A stretch of 64,000 nucleotides of DNA from Adiantum capillus-veneris (GCA_014529385.2 CM043944.1:58886268-58950267), one strand, 5' to 3'. Positions 42,469 through 53,384 are shown, counted from the first letter of the stretch. Program-made: numbers and translations. Notes: generated by a model not told the origin, from the sequence alone.

Positions 42469-44041
42469 TTAGTGCCCTTCCACCCCTCCTAGATGGCATA
42501 CTCCGGGACGACTGCGTGCATGGGTTGAACAACTGGGTCTATGCATAGCCGTGATTGTCTCTACCATGATATGAAGATCAATGCAATTCAAACCGATATG
42601 CTGTGCAAGAGCTGGGTCTTGAGTAATTGACTCAAGGGTTTTCGATGTTGAGGTTTGCTGTTGAGGTCTTCCAAAGAGCAAATCTTGTAGCTTTTGTGCT
42701 CTCTGTTTGATTGTACCATCAGGGTGCTTTAGAACTCTGATCACTTTAGACTGTAGTCGAGCTTTTTCTCTCCATTGGTAGCTTGGTTGGCTTGGTGTCG
42801 CATGGTGTGGTGGAGTCTATTGAGACTTAACTCGCCACTGCTTGATTGGTTGCGCGGTTTGTGGAGAAGATAAGTGCTCCTTTTTCTTCCAAACCCTTTT
42901 CATGTTAGGTTCCTTCCTCGTAGATGCTTGATTTCGTGTTCAAATCCTTGGAACCGCCTTATGTTTCTTCGGTGAAGTTTTAGGCACCCAGATCTGAATT
43001 GGTTTATCCTTAAGTTGTGCTTTTGGTACCCAAATTTGCCTGACTCCTTGCATGCTACCTGTAGCATTTGATTGCCGAGGGGATGGAGAAGATTGGCTTC
43101 GTGGATTGGTCTTCTGATTGCTTTTTTTTCATTGCTCCTTGCTTGGTGCAATTGGAACAATGAGTTTCCTTCCTTTAGGTGATAGCTTTAGCTGATTCAT
43201 ATCCCAATCTGGTACTGCTTTGTATGTATGCATCCAGGGAATTCCAAGAATCATCATCTCATTCATATGTTCATTTGGAAAGCATTCAAACTGATGCGGA
43301 CATGAACATCCATGTACTACCACGTTCAAGTTGACTACTCCCAGTGTTGGAGTTGGATTCTTGTTGCATCCTTTGATTGTCGCTATTCCTGCTTGACTTG
43401 ATGCCTTCTTGTATGTGGAATAACTGACCGCATTCACTCTAGCTCCTGTCTACCAAAGCATTGGTGCTATGATTATTGAGTTGTACTTTGATGCGCAAAT
43501 CCATTCCATCTAACCAGTTGTCATTTGTTGAAACTGCGTCTTTAGGTAATTCCCATTGTCGATCATCTAGTTCCAAAGTGTTGATGGGAATCGGTATCTG
43601 TTGATTCTTGAGAGTAGCTTTATGCTTGAGTACCCAAAGTCTAGCTTCCTCTTGGGCTTCATCAATAACCTGTTGTGCTTGATCTTTCTTTGTTTGGTTG
43701 CATGCATACTCTCTAGAAATTCATTGGTTAGTGAAAAATTGTATTTCTTTAAACAACATCCAGTCATTGGTTCACCATCTAGGGTGGACAATTTTACTGC
43801 TCCACTTGGAGATACATCTTCAATGATAAATGGTCCGTTTCCCTTTTTCTTAAACTTGGGAATGTGTTGCTTAAGGGAATAGACTAGAACTAAGTCCCCT
43901 TACTTGAAAATTTTGTGTTTTTGTTTCCGCTTTTGTGCATAGATATGAGCTACAGCAGTTAGCCTTTGCTCGTCTAGCTTTTCCAAATCTTCAAGTCTTT
44001 CTGACAATTCATGTCTAGTCCACTCAAGATTTTGTGCTATA
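42469..44041 (-). pseudogene. Integrase C-terminus joined to aspartic protease and WVPK-repeat region, copy 2
   Basis: Minus strand. LEWTRHELSERLEDLEKLDE, VAHIYAQKRKQKHKIFK, GDLVLVYSLKQHIPKFKKKG and NGPFIIEDVSPSGAVKLSTL form the integrase GPY/F module. Next comes LKKYNFSLTNEF and a linker (RKIKHNRLLMKPKRKLDFGY), then a retropepsin-like domain (MDLRIKVQLNNHSTNALVD, GARVNAVSYSTYKKASSQAG, MMILGIPWMHTYKAVPDWDM). The active site D-[ST]-G-A is cut by a small deletion at about 43443. RQIWVPKAQLK and IQIWVPKTSPK follow, then RVLKHPDGTIKQRAQKLQDL. Same order as at 20.7-22.36 kb, from an independent locus. Several frame breaks. Confidence 0.65.
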
Positions 44042-44700
44042 CTTAATGTCTGCAATAGAATTCTATTGGCAGTATGGCATCAAGACTGTAAAGTCTCTAC
44101 TTTCAAATTTCACACAAGTTCTATTACGCATTTGAATTTTTTTAACCATCACTCATTATATAAGATATTCGAGTTCATATTATGAATCGTAGGTTGAGAA
44201 AACCTAGAATTTAAAATTTTCGCTACAAAATTCTAACATGTTTAGCTATATGAATCAATAACTAACTTATTGCAAGACTTATTTACTGATTGTAGAATTT
44301 TCTTTTACTATTGTAAAGTTAATATAAGACTGTAAAGTTTAACTTAAAAATGTAAAGTAAATTATCATTAAGGAAATAAATAAAATAATTATAAAGACAA
44401 AAGAATACACAGAGATGACAAATGAAGGCACATGGACTCACTTGGACTCACATAGGAGGGGACAAAGTGGGACACACTGTCACATGAAAAGGAGAGACTA
44501 GTCTTGACTAATCTTAATGAGGGGGGCCTGTGTGGCCTTATCTTTTGATGATAATGACAAAGTGGTCAAGCTGATGGGTACCACAAGGGTACCAAAAACG
44601 CGGGTATGATTTTTTTGGGGAAAAAATTTTAAAAACAATTTTTTTTAAAAAAATTAAAAATATTTTTTTTTTTGGAAAAAAAAGTTGGACGTTTTCTTTT
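44042..44700. other. AT-rich stretch without a gene
   Basis: No domain or LTR end recognised. It includes A/T homopolymer runs at 44610-44690 just before a TATA box. Confidence 0.4.
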
Positions 44701-44704
44701 CTGC

Positions 44705-44713
44705 TATAAATAG
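44705..44713 (+). promoter_or_regulatory. TATA box
   Basis: TATAAATAG in a typical context (CTGCTATAAATAGAGCATCC). About 140 bp downstream is a 96-codon frame (44855-45145, MEPLRNMLFLHQSDQSELWY) with no recognised domain. This could be an LTR promoter or a lost gene start. Confidence 0.45.
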
Positions 44714-45170
44714 AGCATCCGTGCTTACACTTTAGACATAGAGATTGCCTCTATAGTGCTCACGAAGTGCTGCCACTTCTCTTAGAGAGAAGGCGTCTAC
44801 AAACCACTAAGAGAGCAAAAACTCTAGTGGACTAATAAGCTGGTACAAGTAACGGTGGAACCCCTGCGGAACATGCTATTTCTCCACCAATCGGACCAAT
44901 CGGAGCTATGGTACAGGTTAGTATTGCAGTTTCAAGTTATACATCATTGCATATGCGAGACCATAGGAATATATTATTTACCTTATGAAAAGAAAACACG
45001 GACCGAAACCACGGGGCTTAACCCCAAGAACCTCGTCATATGTTTGACAAGTAGGAAAGATTGTCTGGTTAAACTGGTTGCTATAGGAAAGAATCTTTGT
45101 CCAAAACCTTCGGTATGGTTTCTCTCAAGTCTCTCTACTTATTAGCGCTGGTATTATGTGGCAGTTGCTG

Positions 45171-45335
45171 AGGCGTGAGATGACGCCCAGGATGGCACCG
45201 CTGATGCTGTGGTGGGAGTACACCCAGATTAGCCCAGGTGGATACTGCAGTTTTGTTTTGCCGTGGCGTGAGGATGACGCTCAGATTGGCACCGTTGTTG
45301 CTGTGACGAGAGTACGTTCAGATTAGCACAACGAG
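45171..45335. repeat. Imperfect tandem repeat, about 91-bp period
   Basis: Unit 1 (from 45170) reads GAGGCGTGAGATGACGCCCA then GGCACCGCTGATGCTGTGG and CAGATTAGCCC; unit 2 (from 45263) reads GTGGCGTGAGGATGACGCTC then GGCACCGTTGTTGCTGTGA and CAGATTAGCAC. GC-rich against its surroundings. Confidence 0.75.
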
Positions 45336-45607
45336 TACTTGTCGAGAGGTATGGGACGTTCATGGGGACAAGGGTTTTTATAAATAATGTATACACCGAT
45401 CGGACATAATAATGCCAATAGAGATTCTTGAGTGAACCTAATCCAAGGGTTATTGGTTTAAAATTGTACGACTTCTTGTTTGACTATTGTTTGTAATACT
45501 GTTTGAAGGGTTGTTTTAACGAACCAATATCATAAATAAAGTAAAGGAACATGTATGTTTAAACAGTGTGGTAGTAATTAGATAACAAAAGAAGGGTGAG
45601 TGTGGTG

Positions 45608-45682
45608 TGGAAAGTGGGAGAATGATACCCCGACGGTATCATTCTATGGACGGGTGGACCCGATGAGTCGGGTAACTTTCCA
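45608..45682. other. Three-way-junction inverted-repeat structure
   Basis: An outer stem TGGAAAGT (45608-45615) pairs with ACTTTCCA (45675-45682). Inside are two perfect hairpins: GAATGATACC-CCGAC-GGTATCATTC (45620-45644) and ACCCGA-TGAG-TCGGGT (45658-45673). All three stems are fully complementary. It is close to the 3' end of E4. No known RNA class fits. Confidence 0.6.
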
Positions 45683-45949
45683 ACGCTAGAATTTTTTTTT
45701 TAAAGTCATAAATCTTAAAAGAGACAAACCTTGGCGACTGTGCTTCTGAAACATGGGAAAAAAAGCGCACAGGTTGGTCACTCTAAGATTTATACTTTTA
45801 GGTATAATTGATTATAGATAGTTTTTAGATAGGGTTATGGTGGTCACGCTCCGCCATAGCGAGATAGGACCAATTCTTCACTAACGGTTCATGTCCGTGG
45901 CTACGTAGTAGCTAAGGCAATGTCCATTGGTTTTTCTTTTTCAGGATTG

Positions 45950-46806
45950 GAGACCTATCAAAGGTACTCCGCTCCTCTCAAAAAGAGGCAGGGACCTCAC
46001 AAAGACCATAAACAAGGTTAAAGGGTGTAGCATTTAGAGTTTTTTTGAATGAAACTCAATAAGCCCATAGAGCAGCATGGAGATTCATTTCCCACTCTTT
46101 CCTTCCTGAACTCACCACTTTGGTCAGTACCGAGCTAATAATTTTAATTCGTATGCTCAGCTTGTCCGTTTTCTTGTGGGTAATAGGGAGCTTATTTGTT
46201 ATGGATGACCATAAACTCATTAAGAAAATACTCTATTACCTCATTGAGGAAATGAGTTCCCCGATCACTGACAATCTCTATTGGCAGTCCATATCTCGTG
46301 AATACATACTCATATAAGAATGCAGCAATGGTTTTGGCATCATTCTTTTGAGTTGTTTTAGCCTCGGTCCACTTGGTCAAATAGTCCATAGCTACAATGA
46401 TATATTGAGCTTGGGTTCTATAAGCAGGTGGCTGTATCAGTCCAACAAAATCTATACCCCATTTTGCGAAGGCTCTAGCCCCCATCATTGGTCTTAAGGG
46501 CATGTTGTCTACTTGTGTTGGCATTTTTGCTCGTTGACAAGCATCACACCTTCGAACATATTCTTTGGTATCTGGCAAAAGTGTTGGCCACCATATGCCT
46601 GCCATCAAGATTGCTCTTGTGGTGGTCTCACTAGAAAAGTGACCTCCAGCCAATCCAACATATGCTTGTTCTATAATCGAAATATACTCATTTTCATTTG
46701 CGCAAAGACGCAAATGTTGATCTTTACCTCTCCGATACAATTGGTTCCCAATAAGATCATAGTCTCTTGCTTCAGTTTCAATTGCTTTTTGAGGGCGTTT
46801 ACTCAT
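45950..46806 (-). pseudogene. E4 integrase: second HHCC module and catalytic core
   Basis: DYDLIGNQLYRRGKDQHLRL leads to EQAYVGLAGGHFSSETTTRA and YVRRCDACQRAKMPTQVDNM (HHCC with the first His replaced by Tyr). Core: FAKWGIDFVGLIQPPAYRTQ (first Asp), YGLPIEIVSDRGTHFLNEVI (second Asp), and, past a stop, APYYPQENGQAE (catalytic Glu). SGRKEWEMNLHAALWAY and LNATPFNLVYGL follow. The enzyme inserts element cDNA into the genome; this copy has stops near 46190 and 46040. Confidence 0.8.
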
Positions 46807-46869
46807 TCCTCAGGAAATGTTCGGCTCGATAAGTAAGTAACAAGATAATTACTCCACTTAGGAATAGGT

Positions 46870-47219
46870 GACATTTGAAACAATGTTACATGAGGAATGG
46901 GTGGTTGTTTTTTACTTTGAGGGCAATCTTTTACAAAAGATCTAACATCTCTCCTCATAGTCGGCTAGAATACTCCAAGTAGCAAGATTCATTGCATAGT
47001 TTGGTCTTCCGCAAAGTGAAGTCCTACTATGGTAACATGTGCTTGACTTAGGTATTGTTCTTTTTCTTCAGGGTTAATGCATAAAAGAAATATCCCATCT
47101 TGATTTCTTTTATATAGCCTTCCAGCTAGTAGTTGATACATAGCCGACTGCTCGATTAAATCAATTGTGATAGGAAGTGGTATTTGTGAATCCACTTGAG
47201 CTATTGCTATCAATGACAC
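46870..47219 (-). pseudogene. E4 extra HHCC-like module upstream of the integrase
   Basis: YQLLAGRLYKRNQDGIFLLC, then EQYLSQAHVTIVGLHFAEDQ, a stop, PTMRRDVRSFVKDCPQSKKQ. This is the integrase zinc-binding layout (H, H, C, and Ser where the last Cys is expected) about 120 codons before the real integrase HHCC. The frame then runs PPIPHVTLFQMSPIPKWSNY and LVTYLSSRTFPEE into the second module. One in-frame TAG at GVF*PTM fits TGG to TAG. Confidence 0.65.
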
Positions 47220-47333
47220 AATGTTTTCCTACCATCTAGGTATCATTTCCAAGGACAACAAATAGACATCTGGTAGATCATCGTCTACCCCTTTAGGTGA
47301 TTCCCCTGAAACAATCCTTGACAAATGATCTGC

Positions 47334-47633
47334 TCATTGATGTGTGGTGCCTTTTTTTACAACCACAGTGAAATCAAGTTCGAGAAGAATGATGAACCAT
47401 CTCACTATTCTCCCTGTGCTGCATGGCTTGTTGACCAAATACAACAAAGCTTGGTGGTCCACAAAGAACACAAACTTGTTGGCTAATAGGTAATGTCTAT
47501 ACTTTTTAATGGCATAGATCATTCCTAGTCCTTCTCTTTCGGTGGTGGTGTGATTCTCTTCTGCCATGTTCAATTGTCGGCTAGCATAAGAAATAGGAAA
47601 GTCAATTTTTCTGGTGGTTGGGCTAGTATACAA
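47334..47633 (-). pseudogene. E4 RNase H
   Basis: PISYASRQLNMAEENHTTTE, REGLGMIYAIKKYRHYLLAN and FVFFVDHQALLYLVNKPCST are the gypsy RNase H motifs (E of TEREGL, D of VDHQAL). It overlaps the end of the RT frame by a frame change near 47630. Confidence 0.8.
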
Positions 47634-48739
47634 CCAATAGAAAAGTTTGAAGCATCTACATGTATGTGGGATACCTTATCCCAATGTGGTGCTTTCAATA
47701 TTGGAGCTGAGGTGAGATCTTGCTTTAGCTTCATGAAGGATTCTTCACATGCTTCGGTCCATTCAAAGTGTGTAATCAAGCTATACATGGATTTTGCAAT
47801 TATAGCATACATGTAGATGAACCGTCGGTAATATCCACAATGTCCCATGAAGTCTTGTATCCCCTTGACTGTTGTTGGTCTAGGAAAATCAGTAATGACA
47901 TGAATCTTCTCAATATCAGTAGCTATGCCATTTTTAGACACTATATGCCCAAGAATTTTCCCTTGTCTTTCCATGAATGTGCACTTTTCAGGGTTTAAGA
48001 AAATCCTATAAAGTCTACATTTCTCGAATACCTTATTGAGGTGTTCAAAATGATCAGCTCGGATTGACATATGTACGCATAGATCATCCATGTATACTTC
48101 TAAGAATTTCCAAAGATACTCTTTGAAAGCATGGCTCATCAATCTCTGAAATGTGGCTAGAACATTAGTTAACCCAAATGGCATAACCTGATAGGCAAAT
48201 ATACCCCATTCTGTTGCAAAAATAGTTTTATGCTGATATTTTGGGTCAACCAAAAGTTGATTGTATCCCAAAAAGCCGTCTAAGAAGCTCTAATCTTCTT
48301 TTACTGCCTCTCATTCTAACACATGCTCAGTTATCGGAAGAGGAAAGTTGTCTCTAATGGTAGTTGTATTCACCTTTTTGAGATTAACACACACTCATAA
48401 TTTCCCATTCTTCTTAGGTACTACCACAATTGGAGACACCCAATCTGTGTGTTCAATTTCGTAAATGAGTTCAGCTTCCTTTAGTTTTTCAATCTCTTCT
48501 TTGATCTTCCTGGCAATTGTTTCGTTATAAGTGTATGGTCTATGTCTACTTGGTTTTGCATCATCTCTCATGGGTATAGTATGTTGATAGATTTCTGGAT
48601 CAACACCCTTGAGATCCTTGTAAGACCAAGCGAAGATATCCCGGTATTCCTTTAACAAGCTCAGAAAAATATTTTCTTCTTCTTCTATTTGGTCATTTGC
48701 AATGTAAGCAGGTCTAGTCTCTTCTCTTGGTTCAGCCAA
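47570..48739 (-). pseudogene. E4 reverse transcriptase
   Basis: Frame 48739-48395: EYRDIFAWSYKDLKGVDPEI, KEAELIYEIEHTDWVSPIVV and VPKKNGKL. After a break at 48395-48275 (motif with MDDxxLFFLDGFLGYNQ is damaged) frame 48271-47570: GYNQLLVDPKYQHKTIFATE, MPFGLTNVLATFQRLM and FLEVYMDDLCVHM (YMDD catalytic box), then PEKCTFMERQGKILGHIVSK. Catalytic residues are intact, but the domain is split by stops near 48290-48400. Confidence 0.85.
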
Positions 48740-49789
48740 GTTTACCCTTTTAGCGTTTTCAGGCCCTTCGTAAGATTTGCCTTGTTTCCGTAGTTCCCTA
48801 ACAGGTTGTTTGATTATTATTTTTTGATCTTAGAGAGTATACTTTTTGTAATGGGATGGAACATGAATTACATCCTTGCCATCCTCTTTCGTGGTTTCCA
48901 TTTTGGTTGTGTATATCTCCTTTAGAGCTGTTTTCAACTCTTGATATTTCTTTTTCCGCTCGACTCTGGTCATGAGTGGTTTTTTATCCTGAGATTTTTC
49001 TTGAGTACCCTTCCTTGCTTTTCTCGATGTCTAAGACATTTCTGAATTCTGCTTGAAGGATATCTGTCAGTTATTTTGTCCTTGACATATTCATTAGCAT
49101 ATATTTGCATCAAGAATTGTGTTTTACTGGAGACTGATGGCATAGGTCGTGTTTTCACAATATTGATGTCTCTCTTTCATCTATACCATTTTTGTCTTCT
49201 TGATTTCTGGTTTGGAAGTCAAAAAACTTTTCCTCCCCTCCCTTTAAGAGTAACTGAGCTCTCGTATGTTCTTTTTCTGACCCCGAATCTTCTGAGGTAG
49301 CTGAGTGTTAATGTAACTCATCAGTTTTATCGTAATAGAGGTCAGAAAAGACTTGTTGAGATTTCATCAAGTCCTTGGGTTCCTCATCTTTGTTTTCAAT
49401 GTTGAGGGCTGACATCATTTGGATGGGAATTATGTCATAGCCATCCTCATTGCAAAATCGAGTAGGCATAGACATATTCACACATACATCCATTTTCGCT
49501 AAAATTTGAGTCCACTCAAATGGTTTGAATAAATGCAAGGCTCAGGTATGTAGGCTTCGTCTGTACATTTCCTTTCTAGGATACATTCCTCTCGTCTTAA
49601 GCTTCCATTTTCTGAAGCTCCGCACATCCAAATAGGAGTGTCTTTGTTTAACCAGGATGGGAGTTTAGTTTCAGCCTAAGAGACTGAATCAAACTCTTGG
49701 ATGGGTGTTTTCAAGACATCTCTACAAGTGTGATCTTTTAGATTGACTCTTGTTATAGATCCCACCTGCTTCAAGTATAGATAGTTGTT
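48740..49789 (-). other. E4 protease-to-RT linker, frame-broken
   Basis: Minus-strand coding in several frames: KDTPIWMCGASENGSLRREE with ILERKCTDEAYIPEP (near 49600), MDVCVNMSMPTRFCNEDGYD (49480), SALNIENKDEEPKDLMKSQQ. No known domain; a spacer of this length between protease and RT is common in Tat/Athila-like elements. Confidence 0.45.
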
Positions 49790-50160
49790 TTCCCAATCTT
49801 GGATAAGCTGTACCTATCACATGAAAGGTCTTTCCAATATGATTTCATAGTTTTTTTTCCCAAAGTCTACTATGGCAAAAGTGTGTTGATATTCAATTCC
49901 ACAGGAGTTAACTATCACTTTTTCAAGTAGCCCTAGTGGTCTCTCAATGTGTCCGTCAGCCAACTGCAATTTCATTCATGTTTGTCTAATGGCTGGCTGT
50001 CCCCAGGATTCCCATACTGCTTTAGTGATTATGGCTATGCCAGCTCCACTATCCAGTATTGCCATGGTTTCAATGTCATTATATTTCACTGGGAAGGTAG
50101 TGTTTCCTTCTTCCCCTTCATAATATTCTCCGACCTTGTTCATGGGAACTGATCAAATCT
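49790..50160 (-). pseudogene. E4 aspartic protease
   Basis: VKYNDIETMAILDSGAGIAI with ITKAVWESWGQPAIRQT holds the active site DSGAG at 50053-50042. Downstream LQLADGHIERPLGLLEKVIV and HTFAIVDFGKKNYEIILERP match the retropepsin flap and C-terminal ILGRP motif, with Gly replaced by Glu. It cleaves the Gag-Pol polyprotein. One stop after RQT. Confidence 0.75.
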
Positions 50161-51028
50161 CTTTTTTTTTCATTTCATTTTTCAATTTTTCGGAATTCTT
50201 AGATATTAACCCCGTTATCCCCACCTTCTCTAGGGTTTTCTGTAAATCGTTCCACAAGTATGGCCCAAGTTTCAACAGTTCTCCCAAAGTAAGAGTGCAT
50301 TGGATGGGTGTAGACATGATTGAATGAATGTTGTCTACTTCTAGGGTATGTTTGGATCTTTTTACTTGAGTGGTCTTGCAAACGATGGATTCATCTTCGT
50401 TATCTTGCAAGTAAGAAGGTAATGTTTTTAATGTCAATGGTTTAGATATTTCTGAAGCTTCCAATCCGCAATCCCCGTACAAGGATTGTAAATCCATGTT
50501 CATATCAGATGGTAGGTTATCCAACCAGACTTCCTCTATAGGAGTTGACTTTAAAGTTAGGCTCCCAGCATTGATCTCTCTCACCTTTTCCCATAAGTGT
50601 CCTGGCCAGTCTTCCTCTACGAAGGGAATTCCATCTAAGGCATCTTCGATGTCCGGCATTATAATCTCTGGTTCATTTGTTTCAAGGTGGGGTTCTTCCA
50701 CCACATTGGATTTTTCTTTCGTTTCTTCTATCGCAAGCTCTTCAGGTTTTGTAATACTTTCAAGCTTGGGTTTTTGTTTATCCAGCATTTCTTGCGTGAT
50801 TATTACCAAGTTTCGATAAGCCTCCAGCTTTGCTGCTTCCATGTCTAGAGATGGATAGTTTTTCCATTTGTTTTCCATGTTTTGGCATGCTTTAATTCTT
50901 GCTTGGTAGGCTTCCAAGGCAGCATTAATAGACTTAAAAATTTTATCAACCAGAATGGATCCTCCAGATTTCACGGTTGTTTCCTTGATTTCATTGCCAA
51001 TTTCTTTCAACTTGTCCTGGGCTAGCAT
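50153..51028 (-). pseudogene. E4 gag C-terminal / pre-protease region
   Basis: A 291-codon minus-strand frame. The first third is helical (DKLKEIGNEIKETTVKSGGS, ALEAYQARIKACQNMENKWK), the middle is acidic (EEPHLETNEPEIIMPDIEDA), and the end reads PIQCTLTLGELLKLGPYLWN. No catalytic motif. It lies between the zinc knuckles and the protease. Confidence 0.55.
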
Positions 51029-51636
51029 TTTTGCTTTCTCTTTGTTTTCAACCCGTTGTTTTTTTTTCTCATCTCATATCTTTTGCTTCTGCTCCTTTTG
51101 ATTCTTTGAGAAGAAACTTTCATGTTCTTCGAATCATCAGAGGAGTTGTGCTTCTTTTTCTTTGCCTGGGCTCTAGTGATTACCTTGATTGGAAAAATCG
51201 GTTCACTCTCTGATGAGCTACTAGGCATCACTTGGACTACGTTTACGACAGTTTTTTCCTTGTTCAAAGGATTCTTAGGACAATCTTTCAGAAAATGTCC
51301 TCCCTTTTTGCAACATTGTATACAGTAGTCTTCAATTGGTTTGAGGTTTTTGTCTGGCTCTGGACATTCGTTCTTCCAATGGTCATCAGCACCACAATTA
51401 TGACTGTTTCCTGTTCTAGGCTTCATCATGGGTCTTCCCATGGGAGGTCTGACACCTTGATTAGCTACATAATACATTGGTGCGAGCTCTGGTGGAGCAT
51501 AAGTCATGGTTTCTTCCATTGGTGGTGGATGTGGACTATACCAATCTCCTTCTACCATTACTGTAGATGGACTAGGCTCTGCATAGGGTGTAACAGACAC
51601 TAATGCTTGTTCATCTGTGACTCCTTCCGAGTGCAT
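51022..51636 (-). pseudogene. E4 gag zinc-knuckle region
   Basis: Two knuckles: NCGADDHWKNECPEP (first Cys position apparently lost) and YCIQCCKKGGHFLKDCPKNP, then a basic tail (RAQAKKKKHNSSDDSKNMK, RIKRSRSKRYEMRKKNNGLK). Knuckles bind element RNA. Upstream is a Pro/Tyr-rich stretch. Confidence 0.75.
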
Positions 51637-52229
51637 GTACGTCCTGGATACAGAGGTTTTTGTCCCAACACAGGTTGAGGTCTTTCCATACCCATTGGTG
51701 GTCTTTGAGCTTGGGCCATATTAGGCTGATATCTGTACATGGGTTGTCTCTGGGGCCTCATGGGCACGTACTGAACATTCCCATCATACTTTGGTCTGAA
51801 GTAGCACTCGTGGGTTTCATGGTTTGTCCATTTACCCTTTATTGCACACCATTTTTGTGGCCTAATTGGTTGTCCCTGTGGAGGTATCCCTTGTCCTAGT
51901 CCTCTCATAGGTGCTTTTTGCATATTGTTCATCATGTCGTTCATCCTTTTTAGCATATCTTCTATGGCTGAGAGTGATGCCGCAGCAGTTGTTCCCACTT
52001 GTGCTGGTTTTGTGGATGTTGTTTTCTCACTTTGGTTATCCTTAGGGACATCTTCTTCATTGAAGATATCGCAATTGTCTTCTACGTCAATAGCATCAGA
52101 CACACACGCTTCTAGGGTTGTATGCTTTTTACTATAGAGTATAGCATGAAGTTCTTTGTTTTGCAGTCCCTCCAGAAATACAGATACAAGCGTTCTCTGC
52201 AGGTATCTCCATCTCTGGGCATCTAGCAA
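51600..52229 (-). pseudogene. gag: E4 gag, middle part with conserved WTNH motif
   Basis: LVSVFLEGLQNKELHAILYS and TTLEACVSDAIDVEDNCDIF end the gag core. KWCAIKGKWTNHETHECYFR is matched by KWYAIEQKWTNHVTEECYYN in E2 (63760-63815), so a W...WTNHxTxECYY element is conserved between the two families and may be a Cys/His-containing site. A Gln/Pro/Met-rich part follows. Frame changes at both ends. Confidence 0.65.
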
Positions 52230-52255
52230 TGTATTGTTTCATTTGAGTTGCACAA

Positions 52256-52867
52256 TCAATGTTTTTGTTTAAAGTTGTAGATTTGAGCTACCGTATAATG
52301 TTTAATCCCTGTTTTGGAACAAGCAGCTACAAATCCTTGAGCTAATGTGTTCAAGTCCATGATTGACCTTGGTGGAATGTTTTGGAACCATGTCAAAGTT
52401 TTTCCTTCTAATGTCATTCCAAACCCCTCAAATTGAGTATGGAAATCGAATATACGCTCTGCTCTTAGTACTTGCTTAAAGCTTGCTAAGTGGTCATATG
52501 GATCCCCTGATCCACTATATTTTCTAACCCATTTTTGAAAATCACCTGGTCTGACACGTCTATTTGGTTCAACTCCAGGTCTTCTGGGAGTTGGTCCTGT
52601 TCCAAGTCCTTCAAACCAGTCTGTTGGAAATAGTGACTCATGTAGCCCTGCACTGGCCTTAGTGTCACCCGGTTTTCTACGTGATGAGGTGGTTTCGGGT
52701 TTCTTCACATTACTCTCAGATGATCTCTCATGATGTTCATCTCTTGGAGTTGTTTTTGGTCCTTGCCCCAAGATCCAATCCCTTACGGAATACCCTTGGT
52801 ATTTGTTTTGTTCTACCTCCTCAGGAGTCATCATAACAAAGTTGTTATTATAACAATCCTTGAACAA
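52256..52867 (-). pseudogene. gag: E4 gag core
   Basis: VRPGDFQKWVRKYSGSGDPY, HLASFKQVLRAERIFDFHTQ, FEGFGMTLEGKTLTWFQNIP and YTVAQIYNFKQKH form a retrotransposon gag domain, clearly homologous to the E2 gag at 63070-63380. Before it is a Ser/Thr/Pro-rich linker. The frame joins its neighbours only through one-base shifts. Confidence 0.75.
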
Positions 52868-52892
52868 GTAAGTTGATAGATATGCACATCCC

Positions 52893-53384
52893 TTATCTTT
52901 GATCTTGAAGATAGATGATCTTCATGGCCGTTAATTGTCCTGGTCTGGCATGAGAAGTCCACAAAAGATCTTTTATGTTTCTATCTTCCCAACAATAGAC
53001 TCCGATCCTAGGATTATCCGTACTAAGCCGTTTCAACGGCTTCAAGTCTACTTGAGCATATCCCTCAAATTCCAAAGTTGGTGGTTCTTCTTTTGCTGAC
53101 ATATCTGGGATTATAGTGTTTACTTCTAACCCCCATTTGTCTACCACATCAGGATTTTCGACTTGTACATATTGAGTTCCGTTTCGCTCCATGTACATTT
53201 TTCCTTGTTTGTTTGCCCTAATCTCTTCTTCGAACTCAATACCATGGTCATCAATGCGAATAGCATACTCCTCGTTAGGGTCCAAGTAAACGTGGGCTCC
53301 ATGACGGTTAGTCTTGTAAAAAGAGAGTATATGCTTATAGTGCATTATCGTTCCGGTTTCCGAGTGAGTCGAGTAAGAAGACAT
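52893..53384 (-). pseudogene. E4 N-terminal gag extension
   Basis: ATG-started frame of 163 codons at 53384: MSSYSTHSETGTIMHYKHIL, then KTNRHGAHVYLDPNEEYAIR and NPRIGVYCWEDRNIKDLLWT. It aligns in order with the E2 N-terminal frame (EGTNSRGALVYSDYRGRKC; ENVGIYKHESEGVVSYF), so both elements carry an extra domain of about 190 residues in front of gag. Function unknown. A one-base shift separates it from FKIKDKGCAYLSTYLFKDCY. Confidence 0.6.

Noticed and set aside
44855-45145. Gene downstream of the TATA box at 44705
   Set aside because: 96 codons without recognisable domain, splice site or partner; kept only as a note in the promoter entry.
45656-45681. Possible hammerhead ribozyme (CCGATGAGTCGGG resembles CTGATGAG)
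   Set aside because: The core needs CTGATGA and GAAA in junction positions; here GATGAG lies in a hairpin loop and no GAAA follows on either strand.
45609-45681. tRNA-like gene (73 nt with a 7-bp closing stem)
   Set aside because: No D arm, no seven-base T loop with TTCRA, and inner hairpins have the wrong sizes.
46513-46836. Plus-strand 107-codon frame
   Set aside because: It is the antisense of the E4 integrase N-terminus, which has clear HHCC motifs.
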